Shown: positions 1-8,941 of the stretch, piece after piece
How the letters are laid out: every line of letters starts with the position of its first letter
How positions within the stretch are numbered: the stretch's first letter is position 1
NCBI RefSeq assembly: GCF_007750395.1
Contig: NZ_CP036281.1
Span: 1,823,001 to 1,887,000, forward strand
DNA length: 64,000 bases
Reading direction: 5' to 3'
Source: Polystyrenella longa
Lineage (GTDB): Bacteria; Planctomycetota; Planctomycetia; Planctomycetales; Planctomycetaceae
Notes under the pieces: model-generated
The model's database searches: none
Seen by the model: only the letters and a program-made list of their open reading frames with translations
What the model was told of the DNA's origin: nothing
Position numbers and translations under genes: made by a program

Positions 1-607
1 ATTCTTCGTCTGTACTTTTTTTAGTGGTTCGTTTGGTCTCTGTCGGCGAATTGAATTTATTCATCGTGCCCACAAGATCCCCTTGCATCCAGTGTTCCGC
101 GGCGTCTGCCGCAACCTGAATTGCATGTTGGATGTCTTCCTGTTCCCTCTGACTGAACTTCTTCAGCACATAGTCGGTCACAGAAAGTTTTCCATCCGGG
201 CGGCCGATTCCGATCCGTAATCGAGCGAAGTCGCTGCGACCTCCCAGTTGGTCAATCGTGTTCTGTAGTCCCTTTTGACCACCGGATGAACCTTTGCCAC
301 GAAGTCGCAGGCGGCCCGTATCCAGATTTAGATCGTCACAAATGACGAGCAGATCACTAATATTCAGTTTATAAAAATCAACAATCTGTCGGATTGCCTT
401 ACCACTTAAGTTCATATAGGTAAGTGGTTTAGCGAGTAGAACCTTTTGGCTGTTGATTTGGCATTCAGTCAGTTCAGAGTCGAATTTCAACTGAACTCGG
501 TCAGCGTCACCTCGACGAGCAAGCTCGTTGATGACATCGAAGCCTATATTGTGACGAGTAGACTCATACTTCTTTCCGGGATTTCCCAGGCCGATGATCA
601 GGTTCAT
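1..607 (-). CDS. pth: Peptidyl-tRNA hydrolase (C-terminal end outside window)
   Basis: Cleaves the ester bond of peptidyl-tRNAs released from stalled ribosomes, recycling tRNA in the cytoplasm. Reading the minus strand from the ATG at 607-605 gives a protein beginning MNLIIGLGNPGKKYESTRHN, the Pth family N-terminus with the catalytic His in TRHNIG. It continues with LLAKPLTYMNLSG, then DDLNLDTGRLRLRGKGSSGG and RLRIGIGRP, all family hallmarks. About 202 codons are visible without a stop, against a usual length of 185-200, so the true stop probably lies just beyond base 1. It sits 185 bp downstream of the L25 gene on the same strand, a common ctc-pth pairing. No strong Shine-Dalgarno is visible before the chosen start, but the family N-terminus fits exactly. 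Confidence 0.95.
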   Translation of the reverse strand, partial: MNLIIGLGNPGKKYESTRHNIGFDVINELARRGDADRVQLKFDSELTECQINSQKVLLAKPLTYMNLSGKAIRQIVDFYKLNISDLLVICDDLNLDTGRLRLRGKGSSGGQKGLQNTIDQLGGRSDFARLRIGIGRPDGKLSVTDYVLKKFSQREQEDIQHAIQVAADAAEHWMQGDLVGTMNKFNSPTETKRTTKKSTDEE

Positions 608-676
608 GAGTCTGTTGTCTTCAGGTGTATCGTAATTTGTTCCAAACAGAAGGGGCAATGAGGGAGCTTGTTTAAG

Positions 677-714
677 CCAACTCTCCGGATCAGTCAGTAT
701 TTCAGGAGAGTTGG
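677..714 (-). other. Stem-loop between rplY and pth
   Basis: A perfect 10-bp inverted repeat (CCAACTCTCC at 677-686 and GGAGAGTTGG at 705-714) with an 18-nt loop lies in the 185-bp gap between the L25 gene and pth. It has no T-run on either strand, so it does not look like an intrinsic terminator. It could be an RNA-processing or attenuation element in a shared transcript; the function is inference only. Confidence 0.45.
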
Positions 715-792
715 TGAATTTGGCTCGTTCAAGGCTATTGTAAAGCCCCTGATGTCAGGAAAGTAAGCGAGGCCGATAACAACTGGCAAAGA

Positions 793-1425
793 TTACTCTT
801 CATCTTTGTCAGAACTTTTGCCCGCCAGTTCTGGCTCGGTGGGGGCGTCTTCGTCCTCTTCTTCAGTGAGATCCTCGACGGTCGGTTTGATCACGTGAGC
901 AACCATGATGGACGCGTCTTCCAGCAAGGTGACGTTTTCAGGCAATTTCAAGTCGCCGACAGTCAGCTCGTCTCCGATATTCATGTCTGAAATGCGGACA
1001 ACGAGTTCGTGCGGAATAGAGATCGCAGGGCACTCAATGGACAAACGACGATGCATCTGTTCCAGAGAACCACCCTCGGTCACCCCGTGAGCCAAGCCTT
1101 TGAGAACAATGTTGATTTCCACCTGAACACGTTCATTCGGGTCGACACGCTGGAAGTCGACATGGTTAATGTTGACTCCGAAGGTGTCCCAATGCAATTG
1201 GGTAATGACGGCTGTTTCCGTTTTCCCGTCCAGCTGCAAATCGACGACTTTATCGTGTGATTGCAGAATGGAGTCGATGTCTTCCCGCTTTACCGTAACA
1301 GGGACAGAATCCTGTTTATGACCGAAAACAATTCCGGGAACAAGATTTTGAGCCCGCAGTTTGCGGCTGGCACGGCTGCCGATTTCGGACCGTTTTTCAA
1401 CGTCGAGATTGATTGCACTGGTCAT
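793..1425 (-). CDS. rplY: 50S ribosomal protein L25/general stress protein Ctc
   Basis: Binds 5S rRNA in the large ribosomal subunit. The protein (210 aa) has the long Ctc layout: an N-terminal L25 barrel (residues about 5-90, with KLRAQNLVPGIVFGHKQ) and a C-terminal beta domain (about 95-190), ending in a highly acidic tail rich in D and E. The start is placed at ATG 1425 because it has GGAGA about 8 nt upstream and yields MTSAINLDVEKRSEIGSRAS. An upstream in-frame start at 1461 would add 12 non-conserved residues. It precedes pth on the same strand, the usual partner. The acidic extension is typical of long L25 proteins in many phyla. Confidence 0.93.
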   Translation of the reverse strand: MTSAINLDVEKRSEIGSRASRKLRAQNLVPGIVFGHKQDSVPVTVKREDIDSILQSHDKVVDLQLDGKTETAVITQLHWDTFGVNINHVDFQRVDPNERVQVEINIVLKGLAHGVTEGGSLEQMHRRLSIECPAISIPHELVVRISDMNIGDELTVGDLKLPENVTLLEDASIMVAHVIKPTVEDLTEEEDEDAPTEPELAGKSSDKDEE

Positions 1426-2018
1426 GACTGAATCTCCGATCAGTCTCCAGAGTGTGGGCAACTGATCGTAAAATGATGTAACGTGTTCGTGGGAAATATC
1501 TTATGGGAAATCTTCAGCCGAGCAAACTCGACTGGAATCAGCTATAAGAAGGGAGACTGTATCGTTCAGCGGACCTTGCAATACAGTGATCCGGTATCCG
1601 TACGGACGCTATACCATCCGCAAAGCCGGAAAACGACACAAGATAATAAGTGCCGTCCGACACTGCAAGTAACGGGTTATGCTTTTTTCTCCACCAACAG
1701 GGCATTATTGCTGCTGATTTCCCTGTTTTAGGCTCTCGCTGCTCGTTTTAACCCGAGAACCTTTGTTTTTGTCTTATTCGACTCAATTCTGTTCTTCTCT
1801 AGTCATTAACAGAGGGTAAAGTTGGATTGAGAATTGTGCGTGGAAAATCTGAGTGGGAAAAGCGGGAAATCTGACGGGATGACCGTTATAATAGGAACCA
1901 TGGCGCGCTCGCCACGTCTTAACAGAAACTGGGAAGGCGGAGCTGGCACGGTTGGGAAGTCATACAAGAATGAAACTACTGTCGCACCGACGGAGGTTTC
2001 CGGAGAGATGAATTGATT
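1426..2018. other. Intergenic region upstream of rplY and the giant propeller gene
   Basis: About 590 bp between divergent genes. It must hold promoters for both. A TATAAT at 1887-1892 is the best -10-like match towards the plus-strand gene, but no convincing -35 element lies at the right distance. Short reading frames here have no recognisable product. I see no RNA gene. Confidence 0.4.
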
Positions 2019-5000
2019 ATGGATAGAAATCGTAACCTGGATGAATTTCTGGCTCCGGATTCCCTTCTTCGATCGGTTTTTTCGTTATTGCTTTCCAGTG
2101 TTTTGGTACTGTGTGCAGGCGCGGAGTTATCTGCTCAGGACGGAAACGAACAGCCTGAACAAGCCCAGCCAGGCATTCAGAACCTTCTGAAAAAAGCCAG
2201 GCAGGGTCTCCAGAATCTACTCGGGCCGTTCGGTGATAACGAAGATTTAGAAGAAATCCCCGAAGATGCTGTAAGTGGTCAGTTCGATATCACTCGCGAC
2301 CCTCACGCTCCGGTGAAAAATGAAATCGCAAACTTGTGGCGCCGCACTGAAAAGAATATTGCGGCTGGCGAATTTCAGCAGGGGTATGAGCTCCTCCATC
2401 ATATTTTGACGCGAACTGACGAAGACCTGATGTACTCGCCCGATGGTAAGTTGATCTCACTCCGTTTACTGGCACAGGAAAAATTGAACGATCTCCCTGA
2501 GGAGTATCGTCAGACCTATATTAAGCAGTACGATCTGCTAAGTCAGAAAGAGTATCAACAGGCGTTGAAAGACAATGATTTTCATAAGATCTATGAGATC
2601 GCTTCGCGGTACCTGCTGACCGAAGGGGGGCAAAAAGGGGCAAACTGGCTGGGGGCATATCATCTGGATCATGGCCGATACGGATTGGCAGCCTATTGGT
2701 TCAATTTGCTACGCGAACAGGATGCAAGAATAACTCAAAGTTTTCACTGGCAATCTCGGCTGTTACTCGCGTTCTCGGCAGCGCAGAAAGAGCGAGAAGC
2801 AGAACAGTTGCTGTCTGAAATTACACAAGCTTACCCGAACGAGTCTGACGAACTCCGCAGTATGCTGGAAATGTGGGATCAGAAAATCGTCCTCAATACT
2901 GCGTCTCAGACTTCACTGGAAGAGTGGGCTGTTCCCTTCGGGAGCGCCGGTAGAAACGGAATCGCCGCAGGGGGCGACCCAATTTTGACACCTCGTTGGG
3001 AGGTGGAGCGGACCAACGATCAGTTGTTGCAGGAGCAGATCGAAGCTCTTGTCGAAACGCTGGTTGATGATCAGGAATCATTGGTGATCCCGAACTTTCC
3101 CGTTTTTATGGATGGTTTCGCTGCGTTCAAAACTCTCAGAGGGTTAGTTGTTATCGATGCGGAAACCGGGCATCTGGAATGGGAAACCCAGGAAGAGTAT
3201 TCCCCAGAAGAAATCGTCGGCATGGTGGGGGATAACGAACTTAAAGTGAATCCTCAGGCGATTCGAGTGAACGGCAGAGTTCAAATCCGAGTGAACGGCA
3301 TTAACGCCCGCGGCGTGCGACGAATGATGAATCAGTTCGATACGGGATTGCCGGCAACATACAATCCCCTGGTGCGATTGATTTTTAAAAACGCGACTTA
3401 CGGAATGGTCAGCTGTGATAAACAGCGGGTTTATACTCTGGAAGATGTTGCTTCCATAGGTGGCCCGGAAAATGACTGGGGAGGGATCCGGAATGGAAAC
3501 TTCATAGATCCTTTTCACCGCGATTGGAATACGAACAAGCTAGCCGCTTACGATCTTCGCTCGGGAAGAAAGCATTGGGCGATCGGCGGGGCAGATCACG
3601 ATGACGAATTCGATAATCAGATGGCGGGTTATTTCTTTCACTCTACCCCCGTTGTTTATCGGAACGAACTTCTGGTGATAGCGGAGAAGCAGAATGAAAT
3701 TCAGCTGCTCGCTCTGGCTCCGCAAACAGGGGCTTTGTTATGGAAGCAGTTGATTGCGTTTTCCGATACCGATATTTCAATCGATGTGATGCGGCGGTAT
3801 ATGGGAGGCCAGGTTGCGGTTGCCGACGGAGTGATTGTCTGTCCTACTGCTGCTGGTTGGCTGGTGGGCGTCGATGCTATGACGCATTCGGTCCTCTGGG
3901 CTAACCGTTATCATCGTGGCGATCTGGATGAAGAGTCAGCCCGAAGCTGGCGACGCAATTACGATGTCTCCGAGCAGCTCGGTGATTGGAAGGTAACGCC
4001 TCCCTTCATCAGTCAGAACAGTGTGGTCTACGCACCGCCCGAAGGGGAATCGCTGAACTGTTACGATTTGCAGACAGGAGAACAACTCTGGGGATCGCAG
4101 CACCAGGGCAGAGACCCTCGTCGTCAAGACGCGCTGTTTGTCGCAGGGGTCTGGGGTGAGTTGGTGCTCGTTGTCGAAAACACCCAAATGGCGGCGTACG
4201 ATTTGAAGCAGGGCCGACGCGTCTGGAAGCATGCTTATACCGAGTCGATGGGTAAGCCAGCTGGTTTCGGTGTCATGAATGAATCGAGCTATTACCTTCC
4301 GTTTGATTCTGGTCAGTTACTCAAATTACGTCTCGATGATGGCATGTTGGAGGAAACATTCAATCTGGCTAGTCATGGCCAGCAGGGAAAAGGCCCACTT
4401 GGAAACTTGTCGCTCTATCAAGGTAAGCTGCTGTCTTATAGCTGGAAGGGGTTACAGAATTTCGAACAACGTGAATTCGTTGCGCAACAAATCGAGAAAC
4501 GAAAATCCAAAAACGCTCAGGATCCATTTGCGCTCTTAAAGGAAGCCGAAATCTCCTTGATGGATCACGATTATCTGAAGGCATTGCAGAAACTCAGAGG
4601 AATCGATCTTTCGCAGATTGGTGCTGAACTGAAACCGGAATTCCAGGAAGTCCTTCGCCGGGTTTTCCGCAGTGAGAAGATCTCTCGAACGGAAGATTTA
4701 GAGTGGGGTCTTAATTTATTGGAAGAGCAGGCAACGGAAGCTCAAGATCATCTCCTTTCTCAGCAGTTGCGCATTGCAAATGATTTGCTCGCGGAAGACA
4801 CCTCCAAGGCGTTCTCCCGAGGCGTCGAGTTGATCAGCTTTGTTCGCAAGCATCCCGACATCTATCTTGAAGGAGATGGCCGATTCGGACGAAAAGCTCG
4901 CGTCGATGTCTGGTTGGCCTCCGAACTGCAGCAGATTTGGAATGCAGCTGCTAATTCTGGAGTGACGGCTGGGCTGGCGGAGCAGATCGAGCCATTACTG

Positions 5001-6923
5001 GCCGAAGCTGACCCTCAGGATGTGAAATTGCTCCAGTTGTACAGTCGTCTGTTCCATTTTTATGAGCCAATCGAAGCGATTCAAGAAAATCTGGCTCAGC
5101 AGCTTTCGTCGACTGATCAATGGCAAGTGGCCGAACGCATCTGGCGTAATAAGTTGACACGTCCACAACAGAAAGGGCAGGGAGTCGATCTCGAACAGAT
5201 AAATCAATATCGAACCAATCTGGTCCAGTTGATGAAGGATCGAGGGCTGGAAACGGATGCCATTTACTATGAACAACTGCCCGCTGGAACCGACAGATCT
5301 GAAGTTCTCGATGCGGACGTTCTAACTGAAGAGTTGAATCCGCTTACTTCTATTACAGGTCGGGGGGCTTTAAAAACATCTTGGGCAATGGGAGATACTG
5401 CCACCGATGGACATCGTTCATTGACTTTGCGTCGGCTTGGGGTGGGTCACAGTTCTTATGAAAACACCCTATTGGCAGGGCGACTGGAGGAGCAGGCTCA
5501 GCTTCCCTGGTTCCGTCTGTACCATCCTCGCGTGACTCAAAAGCAACGAGTCTCTTTCGTGCACACTACAACTGGAGAAACATATTGGTCAGTCCCCTTG
5601 CGGGGGGAAAGGTTGAGTGGCTACGGAGAAGATTGTGTCATGACCTCCGTGGAGCATCTTTTTGTAATCCAGCATGGGGAGATGATTTCTGTTATTTCGC
5701 CCGTCGACCAGAGTGTGTTGTGGACTCAACGACTTTCAATTAACAACAGCGATGACTTGTATCAACATATGCGCGAGTTCCGAGTCGATTCTCCACTGCA
5801 AGGTGGCAAGCATGCTCTGAGCGAGTATCTGCTGAGTGAACGTAAAAATGAATTCGGAATGATCGCCTTTGTGAATTCCGAAGTGATTGGCGTCTATGGG
5901 CGTCATCGGTTGGACGTGCTTGATGTGATGACCGGGAAACGCCTCTGGTCCCTGACAGATCTTCCACGAGAAACGAACGTCACTGGGAACCGGGATGTAG
6001 TATTCGTCCGAAGAACCGATCCGGATACAGGCCGGGTCCATTGTGATGCACTTTCGACACGGGATGGTCGGTTGCTCGAGATTGATAAAGAATTGATCGA
6101 GAATGCTCTGTACTGCAACGATCATTACTTTGTCACTGTCGACTACGAAACACGAACGGACCCACCTGCGAACGGGGAAGATCGAGGTCAGAGGATCCGG
6201 CTGCATGTGATTAAGGCGGTGGACCTGCAGACGAAAGAAGTCTTTTGGACTCAAGAGATCAATGCGGAGTCTAAGGTCAGCTTTCTTCCCTCAGGATTGC
6301 TCTTGGCGCTGGATGAAGAGGGCGTGCTGTCGGAGATCGATCTCAATCTCGCGACGGTCTTCCGCTATCAGTCCCTGACGAAGGAGCAGCTAGAGTCGGC
6401 TCGGAATTATTTTGTGTTGATTGATGAAGAACAGGTTTACCTAGTAGGAAGTCGGAATGGGGGGCGTTATGCCGATTATGCTCACATTCCAATCAGGGAA
6501 ATGTTGAAGGCATTGCCAGTTGATGGAGGTTTGTACTGTTTCGATCGTCAGTCGGGCAAGCTGAACTGGTCTAGCCAACTGAAAGAGCAGCAGTTGATCG
6601 TTGGTTCCGTCTACCGGTCGCCTTGGCTCGTTTTCGCTTCCGGCCAAGAGCTTGATGACGAATCCAATTTCCAGGATGTCGTTCTGGAAGTGCTTGATCG
6701 CCAGCAGGGAAAACAATTGTTGAAGACCGATCTTGCGATTGAAATTGGTAATAATCTGGTGAGTTTCCGTGTCTTTCCTGAAAAGCAGGTCGCAGAATTA
6801 ACCACAGACAGCCACCGCTATCAAATCGGTTTTGCCGACACAGACGCTGATGCTGGAAAAGGTGGAGCAGAAAAGCCTGATCCGGAAGAGGGCAAGCCGG
6901 CAACTGATCCTGCCAGCAACTGA
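2019..6923 (+). CDS. Giant secreted protein: PQQ-like propeller, helical middle, second propeller
   Basis: About 1634 aa, exact function unknown. An N-terminal hydrophobic stretch (SVFSLLLSSVLVLCAG, about residues 20-40) ends at AELSAQ, a likely signal peptide. Residues about 90-300 look helical and TPR-like. About 310-840 hold the strand pattern of PQQ-like/BamB beta-propellers, with repeated units such as GLVVIDAETGHLEWETQ, LAAYDLRSGRKHWAIGG and AYDLKQGRRVWKHAY. About 850-1130 is helical, and about 1150-1610 is a second propeller (LDVLDVMTGKRLWSLT, YCFDRQSGKLNWSSQ). The start is uncertain: ATG 2019 follows GGAGAG at 2001-2006, but a TTG at 2013 in the same frame is closer to it. Such proteins are common in Planctomycetes; a periplasmic scaffold or quinoprotein-like role is inference. 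Confidence 0.85.
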   Translation: MDRNRNLDEFLAPDSLLRSVFSLLLSSVLVLCAGAELSAQDGNEQPEQAQPGIQNLLKKARQGLQNLLGPFGDNEDLEEIPEDAVSGQFDITRDPHAPVKNEIANLWRRTEKNIAAGEFQQGYELLHHILTRTDEDLMYSPDGKLISLRLLAQEKLNDLPEEYRQTYIKQYDLLSQKEYQQALKDNDFHKIYEIASRYLLTEGGQKGANWLGAYHLDHGRYGLAAYWFNLLREQDARITQSFHWQSRLLLAFSAAQKEREAEQLLSEITQAYPNESDELRSMLEMWDQKIVLNTASQTSLEEWAVPFGSAGRNGIAAGGDPILTPRWEVERTNDQLLQEQIEALVETLVDDQESLVIPNFPVFMDGFAAFKTLRGLVVIDAETGHLEWETQEEYSPEEIVGMVGDNELKVNPQAIRVNGRVQIRVNGINARGVRRMMNQFDTGLPATYNPLVRLIFKNATYGMVSCDKQRVYTLEDVASIGGPENDWGGIRNGNFIDPFHRDWNTNKLAAYDLRSGRKHWAIGGADHDDEFDNQMAGYFFHSTPVVYRNELLVIAEKQNEIQLLALAPQTGALLWKQLIAFSDTDISIDVMRRYMGGQVAVADGVIVCPTAAGWLVGVDAMTHSVLWANRYHRGDLDEESARSWRRNYDVSEQLGDWKVTPPFISQNSVVYAPPEGESLNCYDLQTGEQLWGSQHQGRDPRRQDALFVAGVWGELVLVVENTQMAAYDLKQGRRVWKHAYTESMGKPAGFGVMNESSYYLPFDSGQLLKLRLDDGMLEETFNLASHGQQGKGPLGNLSLYQGKLLSYSWKGLQNFEQREFVAQQIEKRKSKNAQDPFALLKEAEISLMDHDYLKALQKLRGIDLSQIGAELKPEFQEVLRRVFRSEKISRTEDLEWGLNLLEEQATEAQDHLLSQQLRIANDLLAEDTSKAFSRGVELISFVRKHPDIYLEGDGRFGRKARVDVWLASELQQIWNAAANSGVTAGLAEQIEPLLAEADPQDVKLLQLYSRLFHFYEPIEAIQENLAQQLSSTDQWQVAERIWRNKLTRPQQKGQGVDLEQINQYRTNLVQLMKDRGLETDAIYYEQLPAGTDRSEVLDADVLTEELNPLTSITGRGALKTSWAMGDTATDGHRSLTLRRLGVGHSSYENTLLAGRLEEQAQLPWFRLYHPRVTQKQRVSFVHTTTGETYWSVPLRGERLSGYGEDCVMTSVEHLFVIQHGEMISVISPVDQSVLWTQRLSINNSDDLYQHMREFRVDSPLQGGKHALSEYLLSERKNEFGMIAFVNSEVIGVYGRHRLDVLDVMTGKRLWSLTDLPRETNVTGNRDVVFVRRTDPDTGRVHCDALSTRDGRLLEIDKELIENALYCNDHYFVTVDYETRTDPPANGEDRGQRIRLHVIKAVDLQTKEVFWTQEINAESKVSFLPSGLLLALDEEGVLSEIDLNLATVFRYQSLTKEQLESARNYFVLIDEEQVYLVGSRNGGRYADYAHIPIREMLKALPVDGGLYCFDRQSGKLNWSSQLKEQQLIVGSVYRSPWLVFASGQELDDESNFQDVVLEVLDRQQGKQLLKTDLAIEIGNNLVSFRVFPEKQVAELTTDSHRYQIGFADTDADAGKGGAEKPDPEEGKPATDPASN

Positions 6924-6932
6924 TCCTGCCAG
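6901..6932. repeat. Perfect 16-bp tandem duplication across a stop codon
   Basis: The 16-mer CAACTGATCCTGCCAG occurs twice head to tail (6901-6916 and 6917-6932). Because 16 is not a multiple of three, the second copy is read in another frame and supplies the TGA at 6921-6923 that ends the giant propeller gene. It looks like a recent slippage event that reset the C-terminus. Confidence 0.8.
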
Positions 6933-7395
6933 CATCCTAAATGTGATGTCATGATCAGCCTGTTCAGATAATCCACTCAGACTAGAGAAGAAAAGTTCGG
7001 TTCTGTCGAACTTTGCTAGAGCGACTCTTTACGCCAATATGCTACCGAGACGAATTTGGGTAAATTCTTTTTTGCAAGCTTGTATTGGAACCTCAAATCC
7101 CACTTCTCGAAGTAGCGTTCCCCCCGCCTGAGTCGCTACACTGAAGAGGATGTTTCCTTAATTTAATTCAGGGTGTATCACCGCGGTTGCGCTTAGAGGT
7201 GTTGCAAACGAACGGTTGTCGCTTGATGATTAATGGTTCTCGGAATTCCCGGTGGCTATCAGACACTTCAGTAGGCTTTATTTATAGAAGTGCGGTCTGC
7301 TTCAGTTTGCCGGCTGGTCGATGAATCATTAAAATCAACACGCTCTTTTCTCGATCATTTCATTTGTTATTAAACCCTTCCGGATATCGTCAGCA
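6924..7395. other. Intergenic region before the molybdenum hydroxylase operon
   Basis: About 470 bp without a gene. It holds a small hairpin at 6992-7014 (AAAGTTCG/CGAACTTT, 7-nt loop) without a T-run, which may mark the 3' end of the upstream transcript. The rest should contain the operon promoter, but I cannot point to convincing -35/-10 boxes or a known riboswitch fold. Confidence 0.35.
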
Positions 7396-8271
7396 ATGAG
7401 AAATTTTGAATACGAGGCTCCTGTGACTCTGGAGTCGGCGATTCAGCAGATCGCCGCAGGTAATGGTTCCGTCAGAGCTTTGGCGGGTGGTACCGACCTG
7501 ATCGACCACATACGGACTGGTCGCTTGAAACCTGATCTGGTAGTCGACCTGAAAAAGATTCCCGAGTTGAACGTACTGGAATTATCCGCCGACGGCTTGA
7601 GACTGGGCGCTTCCGTCAGCTGTGCCCGAATTTATGGTGACGAAGAAATCTGCCGGGACTACTCAGCCCTGACTGACAGCTGCAATATCATTGGTGGTAT
7701 TCAAGTACAGAACCGGGCATCCGTGGGTGGCAATTTATGCAACTCGGGTCCAGCGGCAGACAGCATTCCGGCCCTTATCGCGCTCAATGCCATCTGTGTG
7801 ATTTCCGGACCGAATGGTACTCGAAAAGTTGCTGTCGCCGATTTCTGTACCGCTCCGAGTAAGAATGTACTGGAATCGGGCGAAATCCTTACTGAACTGG
7901 TAATGCCTGCTCGACCGGCGAATAGCGGGTCTCATTACCTGCGATTCATTCCGCGAAACGAAATGGACATCGCAGTCGTGGGTGTCGGAGCTTCAGTCAC
8001 GTTGGATGAGTCAGGGGAGAAATTTCTCTCCGCTCGAATCGGTGTGGGAGCAGTGGCTCCTACTCCCTTGTTTGCTGAAAAAGCGGGCGAGCTTCTGGCA
8101 GGTTTGCCGGTGAACGAAGAATCGATCAACAAAGCTGCGGAAGCCGCGCAGGCTATTGCAACTCCCATTGATGACATGCGAGGCACCATCGAGTTCCGTA
8201 AACATGTGACCGGCGTGCTGACGAAACGTGCTTTGCAAGTTTCAATCGAACGCGCCCGTCAGCAGAAGTAG
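7396..8271 (+). CDS. FAD-binding subunit of a xanthine dehydrogenase family molybdenum hydroxylase
   Basis: Medium subunit (291 aa, normal for the CoxM/NdhF/XdhB type) that passes electrons from the 2Fe-2S subunit to FAD and an acceptor. The two FAD motifs are visible: ALAGGTDLIDHIRTG around residues 29-43 and the GGIQVQNRASVGGNLCNSGP segment around 97-116. The C-terminal third (about 175-285) matches the CO dehydrogenase flavoprotein C-terminal domain. It is the first gene of a cluster with the 2Fe-2S subunit (88-bp gap) and the Mo subunit. The substrate cannot be read from this subunit. Confidence 0.93.
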   Translation: MRNFEYEAPVTLESAIQQIAAGNGSVRALAGGTDLIDHIRTGRLKPDLVVDLKKIPELNVLELSADGLRLGASVSCARIYGDEEICRDYSALTDSCNIIGGIQVQNRASVGGNLCNSGPAADSIPALIALNAICVISGPNGTRKVAVADFCTAPSKNVLESGEILTELVMPARPANSGSHYLRFIPRNEMDIAVVGVGASVTLDESGEKFLSARIGVGAVAPTPLFAEKAGELLAGLPVNEESINKAAEAAQAIATPIDDMRGTIEFRKHVTGVLTKRALQVSIERARQQK

Positions 8272-8359
8272 AGTCGACGCTCGTTACCTTCAGATTTAAA
8301 TCCATATAAAACACATCACATTCGCATCTTCTCCTGTTCATAAAAAGGTTATTTCGGAT

Positions 8360-8848
8360 ATGGCCACGAAACGTGTTGTCTCCACCAGAATCAACGGACG
8401 TCCGGTTGAGTTTCTCTGCGAACCGCGACAGACGTTGCTGGAAGTATTGCGGGAGTCGCTCGATATGATCGGGACCAAGGAAGGTTGCTCAAACGGCAAC
8501 TGTGGTGCGTGTACCGTGCTCGTCGAAGGAAAAGCGGTCGATAGCTGCCTCGTTCTGGCTATGGAAGTCGAAGGAGTTGATGTCGAAACCATCGAGGGCG
8601 TGGCAACCCCCGAAGGACTGCATCCACTTCAGCAGGCATTCCTGCAGGAAGCCGCGCTCCAATGCGGGATTTGTACTCCCGGTTTGATCATGTCGGCCAA
8701 GGCACTGTTGATCCAAAATCCGGACCCGACCGAAGAGGAAATTCGCTTTGCACTTGCAGGGAACCTCTGTCGATGTACGGGTTACGACAAAATCGTACGG
8801 GCCGTACAGTCGGCTGCGAAAATGACTGGCGATGCAGCCACTAACTAA
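8360..8848 (+). CDS. 2Fe-2S subunit of the molybdenum hydroxylase
   Basis: Small subunit (162 aa) carrying two [2Fe-2S] clusters that relay electrons from the Mo site to FAD. The plant-ferredoxin-type N-terminal domain has the cysteines of GCSNGNCGACTVL plus a later Cys in VDSCLVLA. The helical C-terminal domain has CGICTPG and CRCTGY, which bind the second cluster. Length and order match CoxS/XdhC-type proteins. It lies between the FAD and Mo subunits, so the three form one enzyme. Confidence 0.95.
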   Translation: MATKRVVSTRINGRPVEFLCEPRQTLLEVLRESLDMIGTKEGCSNGNCGACTVLVEGKAVDSCLVLAMEVEGVDVETIEGVATPEGLHPLQQAFLQEAALQCGICTPGLIMSAKALLIQNPDPTEEEIRFALAGNLCRCTGYDKIVRAVQSAAKMTGDAATN

Positions 8849-8941
8849 GTCGCTCTAGAATCCGTTCGATACCACATTCAATTATTAGCGACGAACGTTT
8901 CCGTTCACCGTGACTTAATAAATAATCAGGAGACGCTGGAT

